From CAYPXN01 sp964414715 (GTDB lineage: Bacteria; UBA10199; JADFYH01): a stretch of DNA of 14,993 bases. A program made the position numbers and the translations under genes. The DNA lies in NCBI GenBank assembly GCA_964414715.1, contig CAYPXN010000070.1, forward strand, positions 1 through 14,993, written 5' to 3'. Below, one piece after another: positions 7,565-14,974 of the stretch. How positions within the stretch are numbered: position 1 is the stretch's first letter; each line of letters begins with the position of its first letter. The notes beneath the pieces are model-generated. The model saw only the letters and a list, made by a program, of their open reading frames with translations. It searched no databases and was not told where the DNA came from.

Positions 7565-8196
7565 AAAAACTTCTTAAGTTATCCCTCCTATTTTTCCTGA
7601 CAATTTTATCAGCTTGTGGTGCCTGGACTCGCGTGAGTTCTGTAAAGGGTCCTGCTTATACAGGACAGGCTTATCATAAAATCATGGTGGAAGGGCGGGG
7701 GAGAACGCCCAAGGAAAATCTGGACATTGAATGGACTTTTCGAAATGTTTTGCAAAATCCAAATTTGATCGTGGTGGCTTCTACCGATCTGTTTCCTGTG
7801 AATCAAGCTTTTACAGAAGAAGATAAAAAGGTAAAAATTAATTCTGAAAAAATTGAAGCTGTTCTCATTGTCTCTTTTAAGGATAAGCAGGTGAAACATA
7901 GCTATTCACCGCCTGACACCACGACTACCACCGTAAAAAATAAAGATGGAAAAACGGAAGTAAAGACGACGACTTCGGGTGGCTATGATTATTATACGGA
8001 ATATAATTATCACGACTTGCTCATGATTGATACAGCAAGTGGTAAACCCGTATGGACAGGTTCCGCATCTACCCAGGCAGATCCTAATGACTTTTGGAGT
8101 CCCGCCGATAAAGACAAAGATTTTATGACTTCGCTCGCCAATAAAACCAAGAAGAAGCTCGCTAAAGATGGGCTGATTCAAGTCCCTGAAAAATAA
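7561..8196 (+). CDS. Lipoprotein of unknown function, coupled to the HMA protein
   Basis: A 211-residue protein with a lipoprotein signal: LSAC with the lipidated Cys at residue 19, then Gly20. The mature part resembles a widespread group of uncharacterised proteobacterial lipoproteins with a pattern of a strand KIMVEG, a helix ending FRNVLQN, VVASTDLFP, a strand EAVLIVSFKD and a late WTGSAST strand. I recognise the pattern but not a named function; DUF4136-like folds are a possibility. A Thr-rich stretch (119-138) and a Tyr-rich stretch (142-150) interrupt the core. It has no Cys beyond the lipobox and no obvious metal motif. The start overlaps the HMA gene stop by 4 bases, so the two are probably translated together. 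Confidence 0.8.
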   Translation: MKKLLKLSLLFFLTILSACGAWTRVSSVKGPAYTGQAYHKIMVEGRGRTPKENLDIEWTFRNVLQNPNLIVVASTDLFPVNQAFTEEDKKVKINSEKIEAVLIVSFKDKQVKHSYSPPDTTTTTVKNKDGKTEVKTTTSGGYDYYTEYNYHDLLMIDTASGKPVWTGSASTQADPNDFWSPADKDKDFMTSLANKTKKKLAKDGLIQVPEK

Positions 8197-8202
8197 ACTC
8201 AT

Positions 8203-8221
8203 CTATTCAAAATAGCTTTTT
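8203..8221 (+). terminator. Weak terminator-like hairpin between convergent genes
   Basis: The arms ctatt (8203-8207) and aatag (8211-8215) enclose a 3-base loop and are followed by cttttt (8216-8221). The stem is short and AT-rich, so it would be a weak terminator for the lipoprotein gene. It lies in the 46-bp gap between two genes that face each other. No better terminator was seen for either strand. Confidence 0.35.
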
Positions 8222-8242
8222 CAAAATTATTTTTACAGATGC

Positions 8243-8701
8243 TTATAACGCATTGCCTTTTGATTTATCCAAAAGAGTATCTACAAGATCTATGAGTGTT
8301 GAAGTGAGTTGTAAGGTATTTGTTTGAATATTTTTAGACTGACTTTCCGCCATAAATTTTATTTGGCTTTTGAGTTTGTTGAGTTGAGTTTCAACTTTTT
8401 TCCTTTTTTCCGGAGTGAATGAATTCTTGAAAGCCAACACTTCGTCCAAGCCTTTATCCAGTTGATTAAGAAGTGGGGAGAGCTCTTCTGCATTGGGAGT
8501 GCCGGATATTTTTTCGATTTTTCGGTAAATATTTGCAAGAAGAAGTGCATTGCCAATGATTTGAGCTTTTGAAACTTTTCCAGAATTTTCTGAAGAACTT
8601 TGCGATTCTGCTTTTTGTGATTCGCTGGCTCCAAGAACAGAAGAGGAAAGTGTTCCCAGAATGACGATGGGTAAGATGGTTTGGATAATAGATTTTTTCA
8701 T
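8243..8701 (-). CDS. Small exported helical protein, last gene of the efflux operon
   Basis: A 152-residue protein that I do not recognise. Residues 1-25 form a signal peptide (MKKSIIQTILPIVILGTLSS, then SVLGA). A Ser/Glu/Gln-rich linker follows to about residue 42, and the rest (44-150) is predicted amphipathic helix, with heptad-like Leu spacing in LLNQLDKGLDEVLAF and LTSTLIDLVDTLLDK. It has no Cys and no His, so it is unlikely to bind copper itself. The ATG is preceded by taaggag, in which the taa is also the cusA stop, leaving a 9-base gap. It is therefore probably co-translated with cusA. A periplasmic accessory or stress role is possible but is only guessed from context. Confidence 0.8.
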   Translation of the reverse strand: MKKSIIQTILPIVILGTLSSSVLGASESQKAESQSSSENSGKVSKAQIIGNALLLANIYRKIEKISGTPNAEELSPLLNQLDKGLDEVLAFKNSFTPEKRKKVETQLNKLKSQIKFMAESQSKNIQTNTLQLTSTLIDLVDTLLDKSKGNAL

Positions 8702-8710
8702 AAAGACTCC

Positions 8711-11700
8711 TTAATGGGATGTCATTTTTTTTAATTTGAACTTTTGAGATTTTACTTCGCTCTTCCATTTCCATAAAGAATAGACTGCAGGATAAACCAA
8801 TAATTCGAGTAAAAAGGAGCTGAGTAGACCTCCAATCATGGGGGCTGCAATACGTTTCATCATGTCGGAACCCGTTCCCATAGCCCACATTATGGGGATT
8901 AAGCCCATAAAAGCAGCCATTACCGTCATGAGTTTGGGGCGTACTCTTTTGACAGCGCCATGAATGATGGATTCTTCAAGGTCTGCTTTTGTTTTCATTT
9001 CATTTTTTTGGATTTTTTCTTGATAGGCTAAATCGAGGAAGAGAAGCATGAAAACACCGGTTTCGGCATCGAGTCCCATCAAGGCAATCATTCCAACCCA
9101 AACAGCAATAGAAAGATGATAGTTTAAAAAGTAAATGAACCAAACTGCTCCAATTGCGGAGAAAGGAACCGCCAACATCACAATCATGGCCTTCACGGGA
9201 GAATGAGTGTTTAAATAGAGAAGAAGGAAGATAAGAAAAAGAGTAAGGGGAAGTACAATTTTGAGGCGTTCTTTTACGCGAATCATGTTTTCATATTGTC
9301 CACTCCATTGAAGAGTGTATCCCGGGGTAGATGGAAGGCTGGCCGCTACTTTTGCTTTTGCTTCTTTTACATAAGAACCCATATCGCGGTCTGCTATGTC
9401 AATCAGCACATAAGCGCTTTTCATTCCATTTTCGTTTCGAATCATGGAAGGACCTTTTGAAAAATGGATTTCTGCCAGTTGTGCAAGGGGGATTTTGGCT
9501 CCGGATGGGGTATCGACTAATACGCGTTCGAGTTTGGGAATATCATTTCGATATTCGCGTGCGTAATGAATATTCACTGAGTAGCGTTCCGGACCCATAA
9601 TAGTTGTGCTAATAGTTTCTCCTCCAATGGCTTGAGAGATGACATTATTCGCGTCTTCTATGCTTAAACCATAGCGAGCAAGTTCATCTCGTTTGAGGTC
9701 AAAGTCGAGAAAATATCCATCAGCAGATCTTTCCGCAAATGCATTACGGGTTCCTGGGATATCCTTGAGAATGTTTTCCACTTTTTCACCCATTTCCTGA
9801 ATTTTGACCAAATCAGGCCCCATGATTTTGATGCCTACGGGTGTGCGGATGCCTGTGCTGAGCATATCGATGCGATTACGAATCGGTTGAGTCCAGGCAT
9901 TGGTCAGGCCGGGAATTTGAATCTTTGAGTTCATTTCATCTGTAAGTTCTTCATAGCTTCGAGCATGAGGCCATTCTGATTTGGGTTTCAAAACAACTGT
10001 TGTTTCGATCATGGAAAGAGGAGCGGGATCGGTGGATGTATCTGCTCTGCCTGCTTTGCCAAAAACAGTTTCTACCTCAGGAAAAGATTTCAAGATTGCG
10101 TCCTGTTTTTGGAGAATTTTAGCGGCTTCCGTGACGGAAATTCCAGGAAGAGTGGTGGGCATGTAGAGGATGACACCTTCATTGAGAGGAGGCATGAACT
10201 CAGAACCCAATTTGAAAAAAGGGTAGAGAGTACTTAAAAGTAAAATGATCGATCCGAGAATAATTTTCTTGGGATGCCTCAAAACCCATCTGCAAACAGG
10301 TTCGTAAACCTTGAATAAAAAGCGGCTGATAGGATGTTTTTCTTCAGGATAATATTTTCCTACGGCGACATGATTGAAAAGATTACAAAGCCATTGGGGT
10401 TTGAATTTTGCAAAATCCATGCGGGTAAAAAGCATTCGAAGTGCAGGATCCAGGGTAATGGCAAGGATGGCAGCAATGGCCATGGCAAAATTTTTGGAAT
10501 AGGCGAGAGGTTTAAAGAGTCTTCCTTCCTGATCTAGCAAGGTAAAAATCGGGAGAAAGGCTATAGCAATTACCAGCAGTGAAAAGAAGACAGAAGGTCC
10601 CACTTCTTTGAGCGCATTCAAGCGAACTTCGTGAAAATCTCCTTTTCTCCCGTTTTGATCCCAAAGTTGCAGCTTTTTGTAGGCATTTTCTACTTCGACA
10701 ATAGCTCCATCCACCAGAACTCCCATGGAAATGGCGATTCCCGCGAGTGACATGATGTTCGAAGTAAGATGCATGGCTTTCATGGGAATGAAAGAAAGGA
10801 GGACGGAGATTGGAATTGTGATGATGGGAATAATCGCGGAAGGAATGTGCCAGAGAAAAATCAGGATGACAAAACTGACGATTAACAATTCCTCGATGAG
10901 TGTTGATTTGAGAGTATCGATAGACTTCAAAATAAGTTCAGAGCGGTCGTAAGTCGTCACGACTTCTACTCCGGCAGGAAGCGAAGATTTTAATTCGTTA
11001 AGTTTTTCTTTCACCCGATCGATTACCTGTAAGGCGTTTTCACCCGATCGCATGATAACCACTCCACCCACGACATCCCCTTCGCCATTCAAATCTGCGA
11101 TGCCTCGACGAAAGTCAGGTCCGAGTTCTACTTTTCCTAATTGTTTCAGGGTAACAGCAACTCCTGTTTGAGGGTCATTTTTTACAGCTATTTTTTCAAG
11201 ATCCTCTGTAGAGTGTAAATAGCCTCGGCCTCGGACCATGTATTCTGCGCCTGATATTTCAACGAGACGTCCTCCCACATCATTATTATTTTTACGTACG
11301 GCTTCCACAACTTCGTTCAGGCTTACACCGTAAGATTGAAGCAGGTTTGGATCCAGATTGACCTGATATTGTCGTGCAAAGCCACCCACACTGGCCACTT
11401 CGGCGACGCCAGGAATAGATTGAAGATAATATTTGAGATACCAATCCTGATAAGTTTTCAGATCAGAAAGATTATTTTTTCCGCTTTTATCCACCAGAGC
11501 ATATTGGAATACCCAGCCCACGGAAGTGGCGTCGGGTCCGAGTTCTGTTTTTACCCCCTGGGGAAGTCGAGAGCTCACTTTGTTTAGGTATTCTAAGGTA
11601 CGTGAGCGTGCCCAGTAAACGTCGGTGCCATCTTCAAAAATAACATAGACATAAGAATAACCAAAATCTGAAAATCCACGGATGGCTTTTACTTTGGGTG

Positions 11701-11938
11701 CTCCCAGAAGTGCAGTGACAATAGGATAGGTTACTTGGTCTTCGATAATATCCGGACTTCGATCCCATTTTGAATAAATGATGACTTGGGTATCGGATAG
11801 ATCAGGAATTGCATCGAGGGGAATATTTTTGAGGGACCACAAGCCGGCAAGAATAGCGACAAAGGTAAAAAGAAGGGTGAGGGCCCTGTTTTTTGCACAA
11901 AATTCTATAATACGTGAAATCATAGTTTGTCTCTTCAT
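8711..11938 (-). CDS. cusA: Heavy-metal efflux RND pump, CusA-type
   Basis: A 1075-residue inner-membrane proton/metal antiporter of the HME-RND family and the motor of the CusCBA efflux complex. The family start LDAIPDLSDTQVII (41-54) and GFSDFGYSYVYVIFEDGTD (88-106) are diagnostic. The proton-relay residues of CusA are kept: Asp410 in GVLVDGAIVEVENA, Glu959 in GLDAETG and Lys1002 in VRPKLMT. Of the periplasmic methionine triad known from E. coli CusA, Met692 (IDMLSTG) and Met832 (GPSMIRNENG) are present, while the third position aligns with Thr775. The substrate is most likely Cu+ or Ag+, less certainly another soft metal. ATG 11938 is given as the start. Met6 (ATG 11923) aligns better with E. 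coli CusA Met1 and could be the true start. The 150-bp gap upstream is strongly palindromic. Confidence 0.95.
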   Translation of the reverse strand: MKRQTMISRIIEFCAKNRALTLLFTFVAILAGLWSLKNIPLDAIPDLSDTQVIIYSKWDRSPDIIEDQVTYPIVTALLGAPKVKAIRGFSDFGYSYVYVIFEDGTDVYWARSRTLEYLNKVSSRLPQGVKTELGPDATSVGWVFQYALVDKSGKNNLSDLKTYQDWYLKYYLQSIPGVAEVASVGGFARQYQVNLDPNLLQSYGVSLNEVVEAVRKNNNDVGGRLVEISGAEYMVRGRGYLHSTEDLEKIAVKNDPQTGVAVTLKQLGKVELGPDFRRGIADLNGEGDVVGGVVIMRSGENALQVIDRVKEKLNELKSSLPAGVEVVTTYDRSELILKSIDTLKSTLIEELLIVSFVILIFLWHIPSAIIPIITIPISVLLSFIPMKAMHLTSNIMSLAGIAISMGVLVDGAIVEVENAYKKLQLWDQNGRKGDFHEVRLNALKEVGPSVFFSLLVIAIAFLPIFTLLDQEGRLFKPLAYSKNFAMAIAAILAITLDPALRMLFTRMDFAKFKPQWLCNLFNHVAVGKYYPEEKHPISRFLFKVYEPVCRWVLRHPKKIILGSIILLLSTLYPFFKLGSEFMPPLNEGVILYMPTTLPGISVTEAAKILQKQDAILKSFPEVETVFGKAGRADTSTDPAPLSMIETTVVLKPKSEWPHARSYEELTDEMNSKIQIPGLTNAWTQPIRNRIDMLSTGIRTPVGIKIMGPDLVKIQEMGEKVENILKDIPGTRNAFAERSADGYFLDFDLKRDELARYGLSIEDANNVISQAIGGETISTTIMGPERYSVNIHYAREYRNDIPKLERVLVDTPSGAKIPLAQLAEIHFSKGPSMIRNENGMKSAYVLIDIADRDMGSYVKEAKAKVAASLPSTPGYTLQWSGQYENMIRVKERLKIVLPLTLFLIFLLLYLNTHSPVKAMIVMLAVPFSAIGAVWFIYFLNYHLSIAVWVGMIALMGLDAETGVFMLLFLDLAYQEKIQKNEMKTKADLEESIIHGAVKRVRPKLMTVMAAFMGLIPIMWAMGTGSDMMKRIAAPMIGGLLSSFLLELLVYPAVYSLWKWKSEVKSQKFKLKKMTSH

Positions 11939-11950
11939 AAGGACAAACTA
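11923..11950 (-). promoter_or_regulatory. Hairpin enclosing the cusA start codon
   Basis: The 9-mer tagtttgtc (11923-11931) is the exact reverse complement of gacaaacta (11942-11950). In the cusA transcript this gives a 9-bp stem with a 10-base loop that contains the first ATG (11938) and ends against the second ATG (11923). Formation would place both possible starts in or beside structure. The upstream arm is also part of the 18-bp inverted repeat 11939-11956 / 12059-12076, so this hairpin and the long-range pairing exclude each other. Confidence 0.5.
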
Positions 11951-12076
11951 TTTCCTTCCGCTTTATATTTTTCGGTTAATCCGAACCGAAAAACAAAGCA
12001 GATCCGGCATGAGTTTGTCTATTGCGGATAAGCTGTATGCCGGCTCTGAAGTCGCTCCAGGAAATAGTTTGTCCTT
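11939..12076. repeat. 138-bp palindromic element with perfect 18-bp terminal inverted repeats, between cusB and cusA
   Basis: The first 18 bases, aaggacaaactatttcct (11939-11956), are the exact reverse complement of the last 18 (12059-12076). Inside lie a perfect 10-bp hairpin (tttttcggtt 11968-11977 with aaccgaaaaa 11984-11993), a 7-bp pair (ccggcat 12004-12010 with atgccgg 12037-12043) and a competing 5-bp pair (atccg 12002-12006 with cggat 12025-12029). The element fills nearly the whole gap: one end abuts the annotated cusA ATG and the other is 11 bases after the cusB stop. Size and terminal repeats resemble a MITE or REP/BIME-type sequence, but no clear target duplication is seen and no second copy occurs in this window. 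Read as RNA it is a multi-stem leader for cusA. Confidence 0.85.
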
Positions 12077-12087
12077 TAAAATAAATT

Positions 12088-13164
12088 TCAATGTGAATGT
12101 CCTCCTGAGTCTCCAACCATGCCTTTTAAGCTTGATTCGGAATCTAGTAGAAAATTCCCTTCACTCACCACTTTTTCCCCCTCTTTTAAGCCGGACAAAA
12201 CTTCCAGATAATCTGTGGCACGTTTTCCGATTTGAATTTCTCGAGGCTCAAACAGGCCTGGATCTTTTTCTACAAAAACAATTTTTCTTTCTCCGGTATC
12301 AATGAGAGCAGAATCAGGAATGCTTAAAGCATTTCCTAAATCTGCATGGATAATCATTTTCAAAAACATGTCTGCTCTGAGGGAACTTCCTTGAGAAGGA
12401 ATAGGCACACGGATTTGGAGCGTGCGAGTGTTGGGGTTCAGGATAGGATCCATGGAATCAATGTGACTTTCAATTTTCTGCTGATTGGGCAGGTAAACAT
12501 CCACCGCTTGACCGACTTTTACCCAAGCTAAATCGGATTCATAAATGGCTCCATAAATCCAGGTGGAAGCTCCTGATTGTGGCAGTGTTAGGGAATTTTG
12601 AGCCTTTTTGGAGCGTCTTAAACTTTCAATTTGCTCGAGACTCATTCCCAAAAGTTGAAGCCTTGTTTTGGCAGATTTTATCAGGCCGGATTGAAGAGAA
12701 GAAATTTCCGGATTTTTTACAGCAGCTCGGGAAGCGATTAAATATTCTTCTTGGGCCAACAATAAATCCGGATTGAAGGCAACCCGGGCACTTGAATTAA
12801 TTTCTCGAGTCAGCTTTCTGCTTTCTACTGTTGAGGTTTTTACCCCGATGAGTTGCTGTTTGTCAGCGGAAAGTTTGACTGCGGCTTTTGAGGAGGAAGT
12901 GCCTGAATGGGTAGCATCTTCTTCATAAACCGGTGTAAGATCCATACCACAATCGGGAGCTTTACCCGGTTTGTCGGACTTGTACCAAGGATGCATTGGA
13001 TCTACGTAGTAGAGGATTTTTTTGGCTTCTTGGGGTTTGGGAACTTGAGATGTGTTTTGTGGTGACAGAGTATTTTGCGGACTTACTTTGTGTTCAGAGT
13101 GATCCAATGCTTTTCCGCAAGCCGCTAAAATAAAAAGTAAAATGATGACTCCATATTTTTTCAT
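12088..13164 (-). CDS. cusB: Efflux membrane-fusion lipoprotein with heavy-metal-binding domain, CusB-type
   Basis: A 358-residue periplasmic adaptor that links the RND pump to the outer-membrane channel. The signal ends in a lipobox LAAC with Cys16. Residues 52-80 form a short heavy-metal-binding domain, YYVDPMHPW ... APDCGMDLTPVY, with Met57, His58, Cys72 and Met74 as candidate metal ligands; this is common in CusB and SilB relatives. The alpha-hairpin and beta-barrel parts follow, including ASTWIYGAIYESDLAWVKVG, then TRTLQIRVPI and SIPDSALIDTG. The protein ends in GGHSH. A SPQNT unit occurs twice in the linker (residues 28-37). The ATG at 13164 overlaps the cusC stop as ATGA, with aggagg just upstream. 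Confidence 0.94.
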   Translation of the reverse strand: MKKYGVIILLFILAACGKALDHSEHKVSPQNTLSPQNTSQVPKPQEAKKILYYVDPMHPWYKSDKPGKAPDCGMDLTPVYEEDATHSGTSSSKAAVKLSADKQQLIGVKTSTVESRKLTREINSSARVAFNPDLLLAQEEYLIASRAAVKNPEISSLQSGLIKSAKTRLQLLGMSLEQIESLRRSKKAQNSLTLPQSGASTWIYGAIYESDLAWVKVGQAVDVYLPNQQKIESHIDSMDPILNPNTRTLQIRVPIPSQGSSLRADMFLKMIIHADLGNALSIPDSALIDTGERKIVFVEKDPGLFEPREIQIGKRATDYLEVLSGLKEGEKVVSEGNFLLDSESSLKGMVGDSGGHSH

Positions 13165-14510
13165 AATTTTCCTCCTGTTTGAGAGGATGGATGGCTTTCG
13201 GCACTAGAGTTTTGAGGTGGAGATTTTAATTCGGCTAGTTCTTCACGGGTGGCGCCTAGGGCTTCTTCCAGTTCGCTGTAAGCAGAGGTGTAAGATTCAA
13301 AAGTTTTCCAATATTCATTTTGAGCATCAAAAACAGCCCGAGCACTATTTAGTACAGATGTAAAATTGGTTTTACCATTGGCATAAGCTGCAAGAGAGGC
13401 ATCCAAAGCTTGTTGAGTTTGAGGGATGAGGGTCTTTTTGTTAAGATCCAGAATTTTTTGATAACTTTGAATTTTCGCATAGGTGTCTCGAACCCGAAAA
13501 GTAATGTCGTTTTTTGCAGCGGAATATTGATAGTGAGCACTTGCCAGCTCTGCTTCTGCTTGTTCAACCGCTTTTGTTTTCTTTTTGATCATCAGGGGAA
13601 CATTGAACATGAACTCTCCTGTCCAGGCATTTCCCAGGTTATTGGCAGGAGATCCGCTGGGACGTTGTACATATTCCAACTGTGCATTCATGTCGGGAAG
13701 AAAATCTCGTTTTGCAGCTTTGATAACCCATTTTTTTTCTTCGATTTGATGTTCTGCAATTTTGACTTTGGGTTGTCGGAGCAGGGCAATTTCAATAGAC
13801 TCCTCGAGGCTCATATCCCAATGAGGTGTTTCTATTTTAGAAGGTATGAGAATGTTGTTCTTTTCCTCTCTGAAGAGGAGTTGATTGAGTTTTGCCTGAA
13901 GATTTATTTGGTTTTGTTTGAGAATTTCTTTTTCACTCAACAATTTGGCCAATTCTGCCTGACCTTGAATGGAGTCTAATGCAAGAGTTTGATTGGCAGC
14001 GATTTTACTTTGGGCGCCTTGAATGGCGGCTTTTAGATTATTTTCAATTTTTTGGTTAATTTCAAGTCTTCGGGCAATGGAATATAAATTATAATAACTG
14101 ACTTTAATTTCCTTCAAAATTTCTCTGCCTCGAGCTCCCAGTAGTTCTAGGTGGTGAAGATAGTTATGGTAGGCAATTTGTGAGGCAGCCTTCTTTTTCC
14201 CGGGAAATGGAAATTTTTGTGAAATGATGTAATCGATATCCATGGCCTGGTTCAACCCTTCACCAAAAGGCACTTGATAAAAACGAACTCCGATTTGGGG
14301 GTCTTCCCAGGATCTTGCTTGAGGAACCTGTGCTTTGGCCGCTTTACTATCTTCTTCCATCGCCTTGAGTTCTGGATTTTTCTCAAGACTTTCTTGAGTG
14401 GCTTGTTCCAGTGTGAGTGTGGAAGGGTGATTTTCTTCGGCATACAATGGGTATGCCCAAGAAAAGATCGATGCAATGATAAAAAATGACATTATTTTTT
14501 TATTCAGCAT
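13161..14510 (-). CDS. cusC: TolC-family outer-membrane efflux channel, CusC-type
   Basis: A 449-residue outer-membrane factor that forms the exit duct of the efflux complex. It has a signal peptide (about 1-24, ending PLYA) and no lipobox, unlike E. coli CusC, which is lipidated. Two outer-membrane efflux repeats follow, at about 30-220 and 230-430, rich in long helices. The conserved SQKFPFPGKKKA segment (97-108) is typical of the metal-efflux branch. The C terminus after about 425 is a Ser/Pro/Gln-rich tail. The ATG at 14510 has an agagg ribosome site. The stop overlaps the cusB start by 4 bases, so the two are translationally coupled. The substrate is inferred from the neighbours. Confidence 0.92.
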   Translation of the reverse strand: MLNKKIMSFFIIASIFSWAYPLYAEENHPSTLTLEQATQESLEKNPELKAMEEDSKAAKAQVPQARSWEDPQIGVRFYQVPFGEGLNQAMDIDYIISQKFPFPGKKKAASQIAYHNYLHHLELLGARGREILKEIKVSYYNLYSIARRLEINQKIENNLKAAIQGAQSKIAANQTLALDSIQGQAELAKLLSEKEILKQNQINLQAKLNQLLFREEKNNILIPSKIETPHWDMSLEESIEIALLRQPKVKIAEHQIEEKKWVIKAAKRDFLPDMNAQLEYVQRPSGSPANNLGNAWTGEFMFNVPLMIKKKTKAVEQAEAELASAHYQYSAAKNDITFRVRDTYAKIQSYQKILDLNKKTLIPQTQQALDASLAAYANGKTNFTSVLNSARAVFDAQNEYWKTFESYTSAYSELEEALGATREELAELKSPPQNSSAESHPSSQTGGKL

Positions 14511-14590
14511 ACAAACCTCTTTGAAAAAATGTATGCACGGATTTTGTCTGAAAATTTATAAAAGAGAAAAGGAAATGTAGAGAAAAATAC

Positions 14591-14974
14591 TCAACACAGA
14601 AGGGGGAGATTGCTAGTGCCTTGCCAAGTGGCAAAATTTCCGGGAGGAGAATCTCCTAAAATAGGTTGAGAAAAGTTGGAGGCTTGAAAGTCAATTTTTG
14701 AAATATAAAAAAACTGTGTAAAAAAGATGTGATCTTTAATTTCATTTAAATTTTGTGAACTGACGAAAGTGAGTGGGCTGTTCGGAGAGCTTTCTTCATC
14801 CTGGCAACAAGGAAGTTCGGAAATTTGAGATGAAGAACTCTCGTGATGTTTGCAACAATCCATTTCCATTTTCATGCAGAGTTGAGCTTGTTTAAAAAGT
14901 AATAAGCCTGGTCCCATGATGAGGATGGTGAAAGTAAGAAAGAGAGATAAAAGTTTAAGCTTTTTAAAAGGCAT
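14591..14974 (-). CDS. Small exported Cys/Met/His-rich protein at the head of the cus operon
   Basis: A 127-residue protein with a hydrophobic N-terminal segment (about 8-27; signal peptide or anchor). A dense cluster of soft-metal ligands follows: Cys33, Met34, Met36, Met38, Cys40, Cys41, His43, His44, then Cys56 and Cys57. The second half contains DSPPG (108-112) and ends in a lone Cys127. The CC...CC...PP layout resembles small exported proteins (HYC_CC_PP-like) often found beside copper efflux genes, but I cannot assign it to that family firmly. It lies 80 bases before cusC on the same strand. A metal-sensing or metal-capturing role in the periplasm is likely by composition and context. 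Its ribosome site is weak. The window ends 19 bases upstream of the start, and an upstream frame may end at about 14964, overlapping it. Confidence 0.75.
   Translation of the reverse strand: MPFKKLKLLSLFLTFTILIMGPGLLLFKQAQLCMKMEMDCCKHHESSSSQISELPCCQDEESSPNSPLTFVSSQNLNEIKDHIFFTQFFYISKIDFQASNFSQPILGDSPPGNFATWQGTSNLPLLC

Noticed and set aside
11939..12076. Integron attC site
   Set aside because: The ends do not fit the RYYYAAC / GTTRRRY core sites, and the arms are fully symmetrical. No integrase or cassette array is present.
11778..12305. 175-codon + strand frame across the cusA start, the palindrome and the cusB end
   Set aside because: It spans three unrelated elements on the opposite strand and has no coherent protein features.
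13410..13979. 189-codon + strand frame opposite cusC
   Set aside because: It is a Phe/Cys-rich translation of the antisense of a clear TolC-family gene, with no ribosome site or family pattern.
14511..14590. Internal promoter for cusC on the minus strand
   Set aside because: A TATAAA-like -10 is present, but no matching -35 lies at the right distance.
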